Source: Rhizobium leguminosarum | GTDB lineage: Bacteria > Pseudomonadota > Alphaproteobacteria > Rhizobiales > Rhizobiaceae | NCBI RefSeq assembly: GCF_001679785.1 | Contig: NZ_CP016287.1 | Location: 62,001 to 126,000 of the forward strand | DNA length: 64,000 nucleotides | Direction of reading: 5' to 3' | Notes under the pieces: generated by a model | Told to the model about the DNA's origin: nothing | What the model saw: only the letters and a program-made list of their open reading frames with translations | Database searches by the model: none | Program-made: the position numbers and the translations under genes | Part shown: positions 45,206-54,306 of the stretch, piece by piece | How the letters are laid out: every line of letters begins with the position of its first letter | How positions within the stretch are numbered: position 1 is the first letter of the stretch

Positions 45206-46264
45206 ATGGCCAATATTGTCATCGACCGCATCCGCAAGAGCTTCGGAGCCTTCCAGGCGCTGAAAGAGGTCTCGTTGACGATCAATGACGGCGAATTCGT
45301 CTCGCTGCTCGGTCCGTCCGGCTGCGGCAAGACCACGCTGCTGCGCATCATCGCCGGCCTCGAGACCGCAACATCAGGCGATGTCCGCATCGGCGACAAG
45401 TCGGTGATCGGCTTGCCTCCCAAGGATCGCGGCCTTGCGATGGTTTTCCAGAACTATGCCGTCTTTCCGCACATGACGGTTTACGAGAACGTCGCCTTCG
45501 GGCTGCGGATGCAGAAGGCCGACGACGCACGCGTGAAGGCGCAGGTCGAAAAGGCCGCCGGCCTCCTGCATATCGAACAATATCTCGACCGCTACCCGAA
45601 CAAGCTTTCCGGCGGCCAGCGCCAGCGCGTCGCGGTCGCTCGCGCCCTTGCCGTCGAGCCGAAGGTTCTGTTGATGGACGAGCCGCTTTCGAACCTCGAC
45701 GCGCTGCTCCGTCTCGAAATGCGCACCGAACTCAAGACCGTACTGCAATCGGCAGGCACCACGACGATCTATGTGACCCACGACCAGACGGAAGCGATGG
45801 GCCTTTCCGACCGCATCGCCGTCATGCATGGCGGCGTGGTCGAGCAGGTCGGCCATCCGGTCGAGATCTACAATCACCCGGCGACACGTTTCGTCGGCGG
45901 CTTCATCGGCAATCCGCCGATGAACTTCATCAAGGTGCCGGTCGCAAACAGCCAGGTGGCGGCAGGCGCCGAGCAGCTTGCGGCGCCTCAAGGGTCCGGC
46001 AGTGAAATAATCCTCGGCCTGCGCGGCGAGGCGGTCGAACTCGCGCCGCTGCCGCAGGGTCTCGAAATGCGGGTGCGCGTTGCCGAGCCGATGGGCTCGC
46101 ATCTGCTTTTGACAGGCTCGATCCATGACCAGCCGGTCCGCGTCATCCTGCCGGCTTCGGAGACCGTGAAGAGCGGCGACACGATCGGCCTGAAGCTCGA
46201 CCAGAAGCGCATTACCTGGCTTTCGCCCGAAAGCGGCAAGTCCTTTCCGGCCGTTTTGGCCTAA
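45206..46264 (+). CDS. CUT1-family ABC transporter ATP-binding protein
   Basis: The 352-residue product has Walker A GPSGCGKTT, Q-loop FQNYAVFPHM, signature LSGGQRQRV, Walker B VLLMDEPLSN and H-loop YVTHDQTEAM. The C-terminal TOBE/OB region contains ILGLRGEAVELAP and EPMGSHLLLTG. The organisation matches the ATPase at 4810-5877, but the C-terminal region differs, consistent with an independent importer. It energises the importer encoded directly upstream. Confidence 0.95.
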   Translation: MANIVIDRIRKSFGAFQALKEVSLTINDGEFVSLLGPSGCGKTTLLRIIAGLETATSGDVRIGDKSVIGLPPKDRGLAMVFQNYAVFPHMTVYENVAFGLRMQKADDARVKAQVEKAAGLLHIEQYLDRYPNKLSGGQRQRVAVARALAVEPKVLLMDEPLSNLDALLRLEMRTELKTVLQSAGTTTIYVTHDQTEAMGLSDRIAVMHGGVVEQVGHPVEIYNHPATRFVGGFIGNPPMNFIKVPVANSQVAAGAEQLAAPQGSGSEIILGLRGEAVELAPLPQGLEMRVRVAEPMGSHLLLTGSIHDQPVRVILPASETVKSGDTIGLKLDQKRITWLSPESGKSFPAVLA

Positions 46265-46283
46265 GAATACCGGAGCATCCAGA

Positions 46284-47552
46284 ATGAACACGCATATCGA
46301 CCGGGCGAAGCGCATCCTCGCCGTGAACGATCGCGGCGGCTATACCGTGCCGACCGACCGGCTCTATCCCTTCCAGTGGAACTGGGATTCAGCCTTCGTC
46401 GCCATGGGCTTCGCGCTCTACGATATCGATCGCGCCTATCGCGAACTGGAACGGCTGGTCGAGGGCCAGTGGGCGGACGGGATGATCCCGCATATCGTCT
46501 TCCACGCGCCAAGCGAAACCTATTTCCCGGGGCCGGATGTCTGGCGCACGAAGCACACGATCCCGACCTCCGGCATAACCCAGCCGCCGGTCTTCGCGAT
46601 CGCACTGCGCAAGCTGCATGAGGTCGCCGGCAAGGAGGACGAGACGCGCACCCTGCCCCTTTACGAGGCGGCGCTGAAATGGCACCGCTGGTGGTATTCC
46701 GCCCGCGACCCTGAAGGCACGGGGCTCGTAGCACTCCTGCATCCCTGGGAAAGCGGCAGCGACAATTCTCCCGCCTGGGACATCGCGCTCGCTCGTGTAC
46801 CCACCACTACCGATACCCCCGTCGTGCGCAAGGATACCGGCCATGTCGATGCCGAAATGCGTCCGCGCGACGAGGATTACCGCCGCTTCATCCATCTCGT
46901 CGATACCTATGCCGCCTGTGGCTGGGATCCGGCGAAACAATGGGAAAAGGCGTCCTTCAAGGTCGCCGAGATCCAGACGACCGCCATCCTGCTCAAGGCC
47001 GGCGAAGACTTGGAAGCCCTTGCCCGCAAGTTTGGCCGGATGGACGACGTCGCCGAGATCGCCGCACTGAATGCGCTGACCCGCAAGGCTATCCTCGCCC
47101 AGTGGCGCCCCGCCCTGTCACGCTTCGTCTCGCGCGATCTGATCTCCGGCGAGGATGTCGAAGCCGCGACGCAAGCCGGCTTCATACCGCTCCTCTCGAT
47201 CGACCTCGAAAAGCCCGTCACGGATGCCTTGGTTGAAGAGATGAAGGCCTGGTCCAAGGGCCTCAAGGTCGCCTTCCCCACCACCAAGCCGGGCATTGCG
47301 GGCTGGGAGCCAAAGCGATACTGGCGCGGCCCCGCCTGGGCGATCATCAACTGGCTTCTGATCGACGGCCTCAAACGCAATGGCCATGCGGATGTGGCCG
47401 AAGAGCTGCGGAAATCGACCGTCACGGCGATCGAAACGGAAGGTTTCGCCGAATATTTCGATCCGGTCACCGGAGAAGGCTGCGGCGGCCTCGGCTTCTC
47501 CTGGACGGCTGCCGCGTATCTGTGGCTTGAGGGAGGCACAGTCCATGCTTGA
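46284..47552 (+). CDS. GH63/MGH-type glycoside hydrolase
   Basis: The 422-residue product has no signal peptide and is cytoplasmic. Typical features of the (alpha/alpha)6-barrel MGH branch are YPFQWNWDSAFVAMGFALYD, HPWESGSDNSPAWDIAL (likely general acid Asp), KRYWRGPAWAIINWLLIDG and EYFDPVTGEGCGGLGFSWTA (likely base Glu). Characterised relatives hydrolyse mannosylglycerate or glucosylglycerate, compatible solutes. The gene is 19 bp after the ATPase and ends the LacI-controlled operon, so the importer probably brings in the intact glycoside and this enzyme cleaves it. Substrate assignment is inference; family placement is firmer. Confidence 0.82.
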   Translation: MNTHIDRAKRILAVNDRGGYTVPTDRLYPFQWNWDSAFVAMGFALYDIDRAYRELERLVEGQWADGMIPHIVFHAPSETYFPGPDVWRTKHTIPTSGITQPPVFAIALRKLHEVAGKEDETRTLPLYEAALKWHRWWYSARDPEGTGLVALLHPWESGSDNSPAWDIALARVPTTTDTPVVRKDTGHVDAEMRPRDEDYRRFIHLVDTYAACGWDPAKQWEKASFKVAEIQTTAILLKAGEDLEALARKFGRMDDVAEIAALNALTRKAILAQWRPALSRFVSRDLISGEDVEAATQAGFIPLLSIDLEKPVTDALVEEMKAWSKGLKVAFPTTKPGIAGWEPKRYWRGPAWAIINWLLIDGLKRNGHADVAEELRKSTVTAIETEGFAEYFDPVTGEGCGGLGFSWTAAAYLWLEGGTVHA

Positions 47553-47591
47553 GTGTAGAGCCGCGCCCAGCTGGGTCGCCTACATATAAAG

Positions 47592-47610
47592 CGTATGATT
47601 TAATCATACG
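47592..47610. promoter_or_regulatory. Palindrome upstream of parD-like gene, probable autoregulatory operator
   Basis: CGTATGAT-TTA-ATCATACG is perfect over 8-bp arms and lies 32 bp before the ParD-like start. ParD-type antitoxins repress their own promoters by binding such sites. Confidence 0.75.
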
Positions 47611-47642
47611 GTGGGTTATAAGGAGATAACCGAGGACACACT

Positions 47643-47918
47643 ATGCGTACAACCCAACCCCTTAACATCACCCTCCCGCTGGAAATGGCGCAGATGGTGA
47701 AGGCCAAAGTCAGCTCCGGCGAATATGCGACCGAGAGCGAAGTCATCCGCGACGGCCTGCGCACCTTGGCCGCCCGCGACGCCGCCGTTGAGAAATGGCT
47801 GCGCGACGAGGTCGTGCCTACTTATGACGAGATGAAAGCCCACCCCGAGCGCGCCCTCTCCGTCGAGGAAGTCCGCCGGCGGCTCGATGCCCGTATTGCC
47901 GCTCACGCCAAGAAATAG
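47643..47918 (+). CDS. parD: ParD-family antitoxin
   Basis: The 91-residue ribbon-helix-helix protein begins PLNITLPLEMAQMVKAKVSS and continues GEYATESEVIRDGLRTLAAR, the conserved ParD N-terminal dimer. A variable C-terminal helix (EKWLRDEVVPTYDEMKAHPE) normally wraps the toxin. AAGGAGATAACC precedes the ATG. The toxin gene begins 8 bp after its stop but carries a frameshift, so the antitoxin may be an orphan in practice. Confidence 0.92.
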   Translation: MRTTQPLNITLPLEMAQMVKAKVSSGEYATESEVIRDGLRTLAARDAAVEKWLRDEVVPTYDEMKAHPERALSVEEVRRRLDARIAAHAKK

Positions 47919-47926
47919 CGCAGGGC

Positions 47927-48227
47927 ATGAACTACAACGTCATTTTTTGCGCCCAAGGCGAGCGACGACCTCGAAAACCTGCTGGTGTACCTGATAGACG
48001 AGGCCGGGCCGGAGACGGCTCGCAACTACGTCGGTAAGATTGTGGATTACTGCCTCAGCTTTGAGATGTTTCCCGAGCGAGGCGCAGTGCGTGACGACCT
48101 GCGGCCGGGACTGCGCGTCGTTGGGTATCGCGGCAAGGCAAGCATCGCGTTTGTGGTGGAAGAGAACATCGTATCTATCCTTCGTGTTTTCCATCGCGGC
48201 CAAGACGTCCGCTTCGACGATAATTAG
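47927..48227 (+). pseudogene. parE: ParE-family toxin, frameshifted near the N-terminus
   Basis: ATG 47927 starts MNYNVIF, then a run of six T (47943-47948) precedes GCGCCC. In the ATG frame translation degenerates (CAQGERRPRKPAGV). The +1 frame gives APKASDDLENLLVYLIDEAG, followed by ETARNYVGKIVDYCLSFEMF, RDDLRPGLRVVGYRGKASIA and VSILRVFHRG, a normal ParE. Removing one T restores ATT TTT GCG CCC AAG. Only GTG 47985 could start the second frame, which would lack the first 19 or so residues. So the toxin is probably silent unless polymerase slips on the T run. Confidence 0.88.
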
Positions 48228-48265
48228 CAAACGACTTAATCCAGACGACAGATCGACTGCTCGCC

Positions 48266-50893
48266 CTATTCCGGCTGCCATGGCTGCATGGTGAGCACAT
48301 TGCCGCCCAGCTTGGCGAAGGCGCGCTGGCGGCAGGAGAAGACGAGGATCTGCTGGTCGCGCGATTGGCGGTGCAGCGCATCGAACATCCGCTCGATCCG
48401 GTCGTCGTCGGAATAAACAAGCGCATCGTCGAGGATGACGGGCGCTGGCCGGCCGTCGCGGGCGAGCAGCCTTGCGAATGCAAGGCGGGTCAGCACCGAG
48501 AGTTGCTCCCGCATACCGCCGCTCAGCCGGTCGACATCCTCGTCCAGGCCGTTGCGGCGCACGATCTGCGGCAGCAAGGTGTCGCCGTCGAAGGTAATCG
48601 AGATGTCGTCGAACAGCAGGCCGAGCAGCGGGGCGAGTTCGTTCATGACCGGCTTGAGATAAAGGTCGCGCGCTGCTGCCCGCGTCGCCGTCAGCGCCTT
48701 GCGCAGGCGATCGAGCACGGCGACCTCCGTCTCGAAACGCTTCACCTGCTCGCGCGCGGCTGCCAGAAAATCCCGCGTTTCCGACCAGTTTTCTTCCAGC
48801 GCACTGTCCGAGCGGGTGCGGATCTGACCGCCGAGATCGGCAAGCTCTTCGCGAAGCCTGGCAATTTCGCGGCCTGCGGCGTCGGCGACCGAGCGCGCCC
48901 TGGCAAGGGCGGCCTCTGCGCCTGCGAGGTCCCGTCCTGTCCTGCGCAAAGGCGCGGCCCGAAGTTCGACAGCATCGACCTGCTCTTTGGCGCTGGAAAG
49001 TCTTGCCGCAAGGTCCCGTTGCAATTCCGGTCGGCCGGCTTCGGGACCGATGATCGCCGCGATGGCCTCGAGGTTCTGGCCAAGTTTGGCGTGCTCCGTC
49101 TGCGCTCGCAATATTGCCTCGCCGGCCTCCATGCGCATCACCGACGCTTCCCGCGCCCGGTTTCGCGCCAGGTCGATACGCTGCGTCGCATCCGCGAGAC
49201 GGGCGAGCACCTCTTCCGGGTCGGCGTCGAGTTCGACTGGACCCTGGCTGAGTTCCGCAAAGCGTGCGGCATCGAGGTGAAGCTGGTCGATGCCATTCGG
49301 AGCCACGTCGGCGAACCGCTGGCGTGCCCGCCCCAGTTCCTCCTGCTTGTTCCGGGCGGAAATATCGCGCTGTCGCGCCGCCCGCAAACTGTCGACACCG
49401 AGCCTGGCAAGCAATGTTTGGCGCGTAGCTTCCGCGGTTTCGAGCGCGCCGTCCTGATCTGCCTGCCGGCTAGAATGGATCGTCAGGGTGCCGACGCCTG
49501 CTATGTCGAGCCTCGCCACCCCGGCAAAGCTCTTGTCTTCTCCCCCCGGCAAAGGTTGGCGATCCATGCTCACCGATCCGGAGGCGTCTTTCAGGTAGTC
49601 GATCCTGAGCCTGGGAAGACCGACTTCGGCTGCTGCACGCAAGCCAACGATCTTGAGATCCAACGCTTCGAGCCGTTCGATCGCATCGGCTGGAATGGCG
49701 AGCAATGCGTGCGCAGCCTCTCCGTCCTCGATCTGCCGCCGCGCCGCTTCCGCCTGTTCGAGATGCTGACGAACCTCCGCCAGCCGCTCTGCGGCGTGGC
49801 GTGAACGGAGTGCTGCCTCCAGCCGCGCCAGCAATTCGCGGTTTACCCGCTCTTCCTCTTCGGCTGCCTGAACCTCCGCCGTTGCGGCCTCGCTTTCGGC
49901 CAGCGATACCGCGCGTCGCTCGGCTGCATTTGAAAGCTCTTTTTCCGTCACGGCGAAACGCCGCGCGAGTTCGTCACTGCGGTTCAATGCCGCGTGGAAG
50001 CGGTCGAATGCCTGCTGCGCTTCATCGCGGCGGCTGACGGCCAGGGCAGCTTCGGCATCGAGTGCCTTGAGTTCCCTATCGTGCAGTTTAGCGGCCTCGA
50101 GCACCGACTCGGCATTGGCAATCGCCGCCTTCCGGCCGGCCTCTTCGTCCGAATTTTCCAGTTCGCTGAGTCTCGCCTGCACTGAGCGGCGGCGGTCGAG
50201 CGCGCCGTGCAGCATCTCCACCTCCTTGGCCAGCCGCGCCTCCTCCGCCTGCAGCCGGTCACGATCGTCGAGCGCGGCGGCAAAGCGGCCTCCGGCCTTT
50301 GGCCGGAGCGTCGCGGTGACCAGGCGATTGAGTTCATCCTCGCAGGCTTCGAGCACTGCCGACATGCGCCGTCCGCCCGTCAGCGCCTCCACCTCGCCTT
50401 GCACTGAAGACAGCAGGCTTTCGCGCACCCGCTTGTCGTTTTCTTCCTCGCTCTTGCTGCGATTTTCGATGCCGGTGACGCCCTGGCGCACCCAGAGCAG
50501 GCCTGCCGGGCCGGCAGTTCCGCCGGAAATGAGATCGCCGATGAAAGCCTCGGCCTCGTCGGCCTGGGCGACGAGCCGGCCGCTGCCGAGATCGGTGACG
50601 CTGGCGCGCCGTCCGCCATAGAACTGCTTGGTCAGGCGGTAGCGGCCGGCTTCGATCGTGATATCGGCCTCGACGATCGGATTGCCGCCGCTATAGGGGC
50701 GCAGCATCTGCACGCTCTTTGGCGTGCCGCCGTGCGGCTGGAAGAACAGCGCATGCAGCGCCTCGAAACAGGTTGATTTGCCGTGTTCGTTGGCAGCGCT
50801 CAGCACATTGACGCCGTCGGCGATTCCTTCGACGGATATGCCGCGGCCGGCGAAGCGTTTGACGTTGTGAAGGCGAAGAGCGTTGAGTTTCAT
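48266..50893 (-). CDS. SbcC/RecN-like AAA ATPase with long coiled coil (YhaN-type)
   Basis: The 875-residue product has an N-terminal ATPase half (LRLHNVKRFAGRGI, P-loop AANEHGKST) and a C-terminal half with ABC-type signature LSGGMREQLSVLTRLAFARL and Walker B PVILDDALVYSDDDR. Between them lies a long Ala/Glu/Arg-rich coiled coil (about residues 190-740) interrupted by a globular region near 400-470. This is the SMC/Rad50-like layout of YhaN/SbcC. The usual first Gly of the P-loop is Ala (GxxxxGKS to AxxxxGKS). Its start overlaps the stop of the SbcD-like gene by four bases, so the two proteins should form a DNA-end-processing nuclease complex. Confidence 0.9.
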   Translation of the reverse strand: MKLNALRLHNVKRFAGRGISVEGIADGVNVLSAANEHGKSTCFEALHALFFQPHGGTPKSVQMLRPYSGGNPIVEADITIEAGRYRLTKQFYGGRRASVTDLGSGRLVAQADEAEAFIGDLISGGTAGPAGLLWVRQGVTGIENRSKSEEENDKRVRESLLSSVQGEVEALTGGRRMSAVLEACEDELNRLVTATLRPKAGGRFAAALDDRDRLQAEEARLAKEVEMLHGALDRRRSVQARLSELENSDEEAGRKAAIANAESVLEAAKLHDRELKALDAEAALAVSRRDEAQQAFDRFHAALNRSDELARRFAVTEKELSNAAERRAVSLAESEAATAEVQAAEEEERVNRELLARLEAALRSRHAAERLAEVRQHLEQAEAARRQIEDGEAAHALLAIPADAIERLEALDLKIVGLRAAAEVGLPRLRIDYLKDASGSVSMDRQPLPGGEDKSFAGVARLDIAGVGTLTIHSSRQADQDGALETAEATRQTLLARLGVDSLRAARQRDISARNKQEELGRARQRFADVAPNGIDQLHLDAARFAELSQGPVELDADPEEVLARLADATQRIDLARNRAREASVMRMEAGEAILRAQTEHAKLGQNLEAIAAIIGPEAGRPELQRDLAARLSSAKEQVDAVELRAAPLRRTGRDLAGAEAALARARSVADAAGREIARLREELADLGGQIRTRSDSALEENWSETRDFLAAAREQVKRFETEVAVLDRLRKALTATRAAARDLYLKPVMNELAPLLGLLFDDISITFDGDTLLPQIVRRNGLDEDVDRLSGGMREQLSVLTRLAFARLLARDGRPAPVILDDALVYSDDDRIERMFDALHRQSRDQQILVFSCRQRAFAKLGGNVLTMQPWQPE

Positions 50894-52014
50894 CGATCAA
50901 TCGCCTCGCAATAGGAAAACAGGCGGATCAACGCCTCACGCGCCACACCTCTGTCATCGCCCGAGCGGGATTGGTCGCGGCTTTCGGCAAGCAGCAACTC
51001 CGCAGTATCGCGCAGCGGACCGGCTCGGTCGATGATCTCGAGATCATCGCTCTCGCAATCGGTCCCCAGCAGTTCCGTATCGATCTCCAGATAGGCAAAT
51101 TCCGGCGCGACCTGCTCCAGCAGGCTGGTCATTGCTGTGCGCCCGTTCAATCGGGCACGGCCGGACAACGCGACGCGCAACAGGGTTTGTCGCCGCGCGA
51201 ACGGTTCCGGCAGCGCCGCCTTCAGCGCTTCAACACCGTCTTCCGATGCCAGCAGCGGAAGCTGCAATGTCTGCCAGGAAAAGCTGGCGGTCGCGATAGC
51301 CGTCGTCGTCGGCATTGCCCCCTGCCCGGCAATGGAAACGATCATCGCCTGCCCCGGCCGGTCATGCTTGAACCGGTCGGGCTCGGGCGCGCCGCTGTAA
51401 TATGTTCTGGCGTCCACCGCCACCGATCCGTGCCAATCGCCGAGCGCCATGTAATCGAGGCCGGCCAGCGCCGCGCGGTTCGGTGCAATCACGTTGGTGG
51501 CCGTGGCATCCTCCGAAAATTCCTGGATCGGGCCATGTGCGAGGCCGATGCGGATGGAGCCGTCCGGTGTGGCAGCACCCGTCATCCATTCGGTCAGGTC
51601 GCGGCCCGGCCGCCTGGTCGTGCAAGGCGCCGGCAGCAGGATGACATCAGGTCCAAGCGGAAGGGGCGCCGCTTCCGTCGCCAGGATGACATTGTCGGGC
51701 ACCACGCCGCGCGCAGCACTCCAGAGCTGGTCCGCCAGCAGCGAATCGTGGTTGCCAGGAAGCAGGACCCAGCGTAGCGGCGTATTCCGGGCCATCTCGC
51801 CAAGCGCTTGGCGAAGCACGGCAGGCGTCGGCGTCTCGGTATCGAACGTGTCGCCTGCGAGCAGGATGACACCTGCCCCATGCTCACGTGCCGCACCGGC
51901 GAGTCTCCCGATCACGCCATGCCGGGCCTCGCGCAGGCGCCCTCTCAAATCCTCCGGAAGATTGCCAAATCGTTTGCCAATATGAAGGTCCGAACTGTGC
52001 AGGAAGGAAAACAT
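50890..52014 (-). CDS. SbcD/YhaO-type metallophosphoesterase, DNA repair exonuclease
   Basis: The product is about 374 residues from ATG 52014; the extra upstream frame (to 52182) has no homologous features. The Mre11/SbcD signatures are in order: SFLHSSDLHIGKRFG, VILLAGDTFDTETPTP, WVLLPGNHDSLLADQLW, GLAHGPIQEFSED and YMALGDWHG, giving the metal-binding D/H/N ligands. It is the nuclease partner of the ATPase encoded directly after it (four-base overlap). The complex probably opens hairpins or trims DNA ends. The ribosome site is weak. Confidence 0.92.
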   Translation of the reverse strand: MFSFLHSSDLHIGKRFGNLPEDLRGRLREARHGVIGRLAGAAREHGAGVILLAGDTFDTETPTPAVLRQALGEMARNTPLRWVLLPGNHDSLLADQLWSAARGVVPDNVILATEAAPLPLGPDVILLPAPCTTRRPGRDLTEWMTGAATPDGSIRIGLAHGPIQEFSEDATATNVIAPNRAALAGLDYMALGDWHGSVAVDARTYYSGAPEPDRFKHDRPGQAMIVSIAGQGAMPTTTAIATASFSWQTLQLPLLASEDGVEALKAALPEPFARRQTLLRVALSGRARLNGRTAMTSLLEQVAPEFAYLEIDTELLGTDCESDDLEIIDRAGPLRDTAELLLAESRDQSRSGDDRGVAREALIRLFSYCEAIDR

Positions 52015-52369
52015 CAACCAGCCATGTTTGCGATGCGCCGCGAGCTTCCGAGCATGCCCTACAGCGCCGCGCGTCTTTTCGGACACACAAGGACACTGTA
52101 GCGCTTTGCAGTAGGCCTCGTCCGCGGTTCGCGATTCCGTTGTTCCGCGACAGACCATGCCTCCCGATATCAGGCGAGGCAAGCCTATCCTGGCTCAACA
52201 AGCTCTTATCCAACGCTTATCTAATTCTGCGGGATATTCGACACCGTATCCATCCCGCTCACGGACGAGGACGGCTGCTAATACCGCCGGTAACCTCCGG
52301 GCGGAGTGCCGCCTGATCCTGGTTAGAACGGTTGAACACCACCATCTTGGCGTCGGCCATCTCTCAGAC
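52015..52369. other. Intergenic stretch, nothing identified
   Basis: These 355 bases lie between two minus-strand genes. A 66-codon open frame (52195-52395) is Arg-rich and overlaps the synthase gene, so it was not called. The stretch probably contains the SbcD promoter. Confidence 0.5.
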
Positions 52370-54010
52370 CTACAATATATCAGGGAGCCGTTCACGAAGC
52401 TCCTTCACCAGCACGCGCTCATTTTCCGAATAGTCGACCGGAACGTTCACCAGATGGACGCCACCTCCGGAGAATGCCTCTTCGAGAACCTGTTTGAACT
52501 GGCCGATATCGTCGACCCTGGTTCCCTTGGCGCCATAGGATTCGGCATATTTCACGAAGTCGGGATTGCCGAAGGTCATCCCGAAATCCGGGAATTCGTC
52601 CACGGCCTGCTTCCAGCGGATCATCCCATAAGCATTGTCCTCGATGACAAGAACCACGAGGCTGAGCTTCAGCCTGACGGCCGTCTCGAGTTCCTGGGAG
52701 TTCATCATGAAGCCGCCGTCACCACAGATCGCCATGACCCGCCGCTCGGGGTATAGCATCGAGGCAACCATCGCCGACGGCAGCCCGGCTCCCATCGTTG
52801 CAAGAGCATTGTCGAGCAGCAGCGTGTTCGCCATCCGCGTCCGGTAGTTCCGCGCGAACCAGATCTTGTACATGCCGTTATCGAGCGCCAGGATGCCGTC
52901 ATGCGGCATCACCTCTCTTATATCGTGAACCAGCCGCTGTGGCGTGAAGCGATCTTCTGTTGCCCGCGCGGCGATGCGCTCGAGAATGCGCTCGCGGAGA
53001 TGAAGAAGCGCCTGCGCGTTTGGCAGCTTGCCGTCGAGGCGATCCGCCAGCGCCTTGAGCGAAGGGCCGATGTCGCCGATGACTTCGGATTGCGGGAAAT
53101 AGACCTGCTCGACGGTCGCCGGCTGATATCCGACATGGACGACCTTCGGGCCGCCCTTGCCCATGATGAAGGGTGGCTTCTCGATCGTGTCGTGCCCGAT
53201 CGTGATGATAAGGTCTGCCTGTTCGATGGCCTCGTGGACATAGTCCCGCTCCGACAGCGCGGCGGTGCCCATATAAAGTTCGGTTCCGCCGGGCACCGTT
53301 CCCTTCCCCATCTGAGTGGTAAAGAACGGAATGCGCGTACGGATCACAAACTGCGCAATATCCGATGTCGAGCGGGGACGCGAGGCGGCGGCCCCGAACA
53401 TCAGAAGCGGACGTTTGGCTGCGGCGATGAGGGCGGCGGCGCGATCGAGGGCCGCATCGCTCGCCGTCGGCAGTTCGAGCTGATGCGGTGCAATCAGTGC
53501 CACTTCCTGGCATTCTTCGGCCGCAATATCTTCCGGAAGCTCCAGATGTACCGGCCCCGGCCTTTCCTCTTGGGCGATGCGGAACGCCTCCCTGACCGTC
53601 GTCGGGATCATCTGCGGCGACACGATCTGCCTTGCGAGCTTGGTCAGCGGCTTCATCGACGCGACGACATCGACCACCTGGAAACGCGCCTGGCGGGACG
53701 AGAGGATCCCCTTCTGGCCGGTTATCATCACCATCGGCATCGCGCCGAGCAAGGCATAGGCGGCACCTGTCGAGAGGTTCAGAGCGCCAGGCCCGAGCGT
53801 TGTCAGGCAGACGCCGGGCTTTCCAGTCAGGCGGCCATAGGTCGCGGCCATGAACGCCGCCGCCTGCTCGTGTCGGGTGAGGACGAGCTCAATCGACGAT
53901 TTTCGGATGGATTCGACGACGTCGAGATTCTCTTCGCCTGGGATGCCGAAAATGCGCTCGACACCTTCGTTCTCAAGCGCTGCCACTAGAAGATCGGAGC
54001 CTTTGATCAT
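52370..54010 (-). CDS. Acetolactate-synthase-like ThDP-dependent enzyme
   Basis: The 546-residue product has all three ThDP-enzyme domains. The Pyr domain contains the catalytic Glu in VLTRHEQAAAFMA (E48) and GVCLTTLGPGALNLSTGAAY. A central FAD/Rossmann-like domain follows. The PP domain has GDGGFMMNSQELETAVRLKL, then VIEDNAYGMI with the GDG...N metal/diphosphate motif. It looks more like catabolic AlsS than biosynthetic IlvB, and no IlvN regulatory subunit lies nearby. It would condense two pyruvates, or a related 2-oxo acid, to acetolactate. The start has a weak ribosome site. Confidence 0.85.
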   Translation of the reverse strand: MIKGSDLLVAALENEGVERIFGIPGEENLDVVESIRKSSIELVLTRHEQAAAFMAATYGRLTGKPGVCLTTLGPGALNLSTGAAYALLGAMPMVMITGQKGILSSRQARFQVVDVVASMKPLTKLARQIVSPQMIPTTVREAFRIAQEERPGPVHLELPEDIAAEECQEVALIAPHQLELPTASDAALDRAAALIAAAKRPLLMFGAAASRPRSTSDIAQFVIRTRIPFFTTQMGKGTVPGGTELYMGTAALSERDYVHEAIEQADLIITIGHDTIEKPPFIMGKGGPKVVHVGYQPATVEQVYFPQSEVIGDIGPSLKALADRLDGKLPNAQALLHLRERILERIAARATEDRFTPQRLVHDIREVMPHDGILALDNGMYKIWFARNYRTRMANTLLLDNALATMGAGLPSAMVASMLYPERRVMAICGDGGFMMNSQELETAVRLKLSLVVLVIEDNAYGMIRWKQAVDEFPDFGMTFGNPDFVKYAESYGAKGTRVDDIGQFKQVLEEAFSGGGVHLVNVPVDYSENERVLVKELRERLPDIL

Positions 54011-54306
54011 GGATGTGTGCCCGTGCTGTTTGGATCGAGGCTTCCAGAAAGGAAGGCCCCCTTGAAGATATGTTCTTTTCCGGGCCTGTCCATGCGTTCG
54101 GCGGCATCGGGTTGCCTCTATCTTAGTCGCCGAGAATTTCTAGATAGGACTTGCCGCGGGAATAAAAAAGCTCTCCGCGGTTCTGCTGGCAAACAGCTTT
54201 GACTGATGATGTGAGATGTCGCGGTTCAAGCCGGCACCTCCCGCCCGCAGCGCGCAGAGCCCTGTTTTGCTGTATCGAGGATATCAATGGCCTGGCGGCT
54301 AACCGG
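54011..54306. other. Intergenic stretch, nothing identified
   Basis: These 296 bases lie between the acetolactate-synthase-like gene and the GNAT toxin gene, both on the minus strand. No coding frame or hairpin stands out; the promoter of the upstream gene should lie here. Confidence 0.5.

Noticed and set aside
47943..47948. T6 run in parE as a programmed -1 ribosomal frameshift site
   Set aside because: The correct frame needs a +1 shift (or loss of one T); a -1 slip on A-TTT-TTT would give the third frame, so only transcript slippage or a mutation fits.
48365..49804. 479-codon plus-strand open frame opposite the SbcC-like gene
   Set aside because: Antisense shadow of a coiled-coil gene; Arg/Gln-rich with no recognisable fold.
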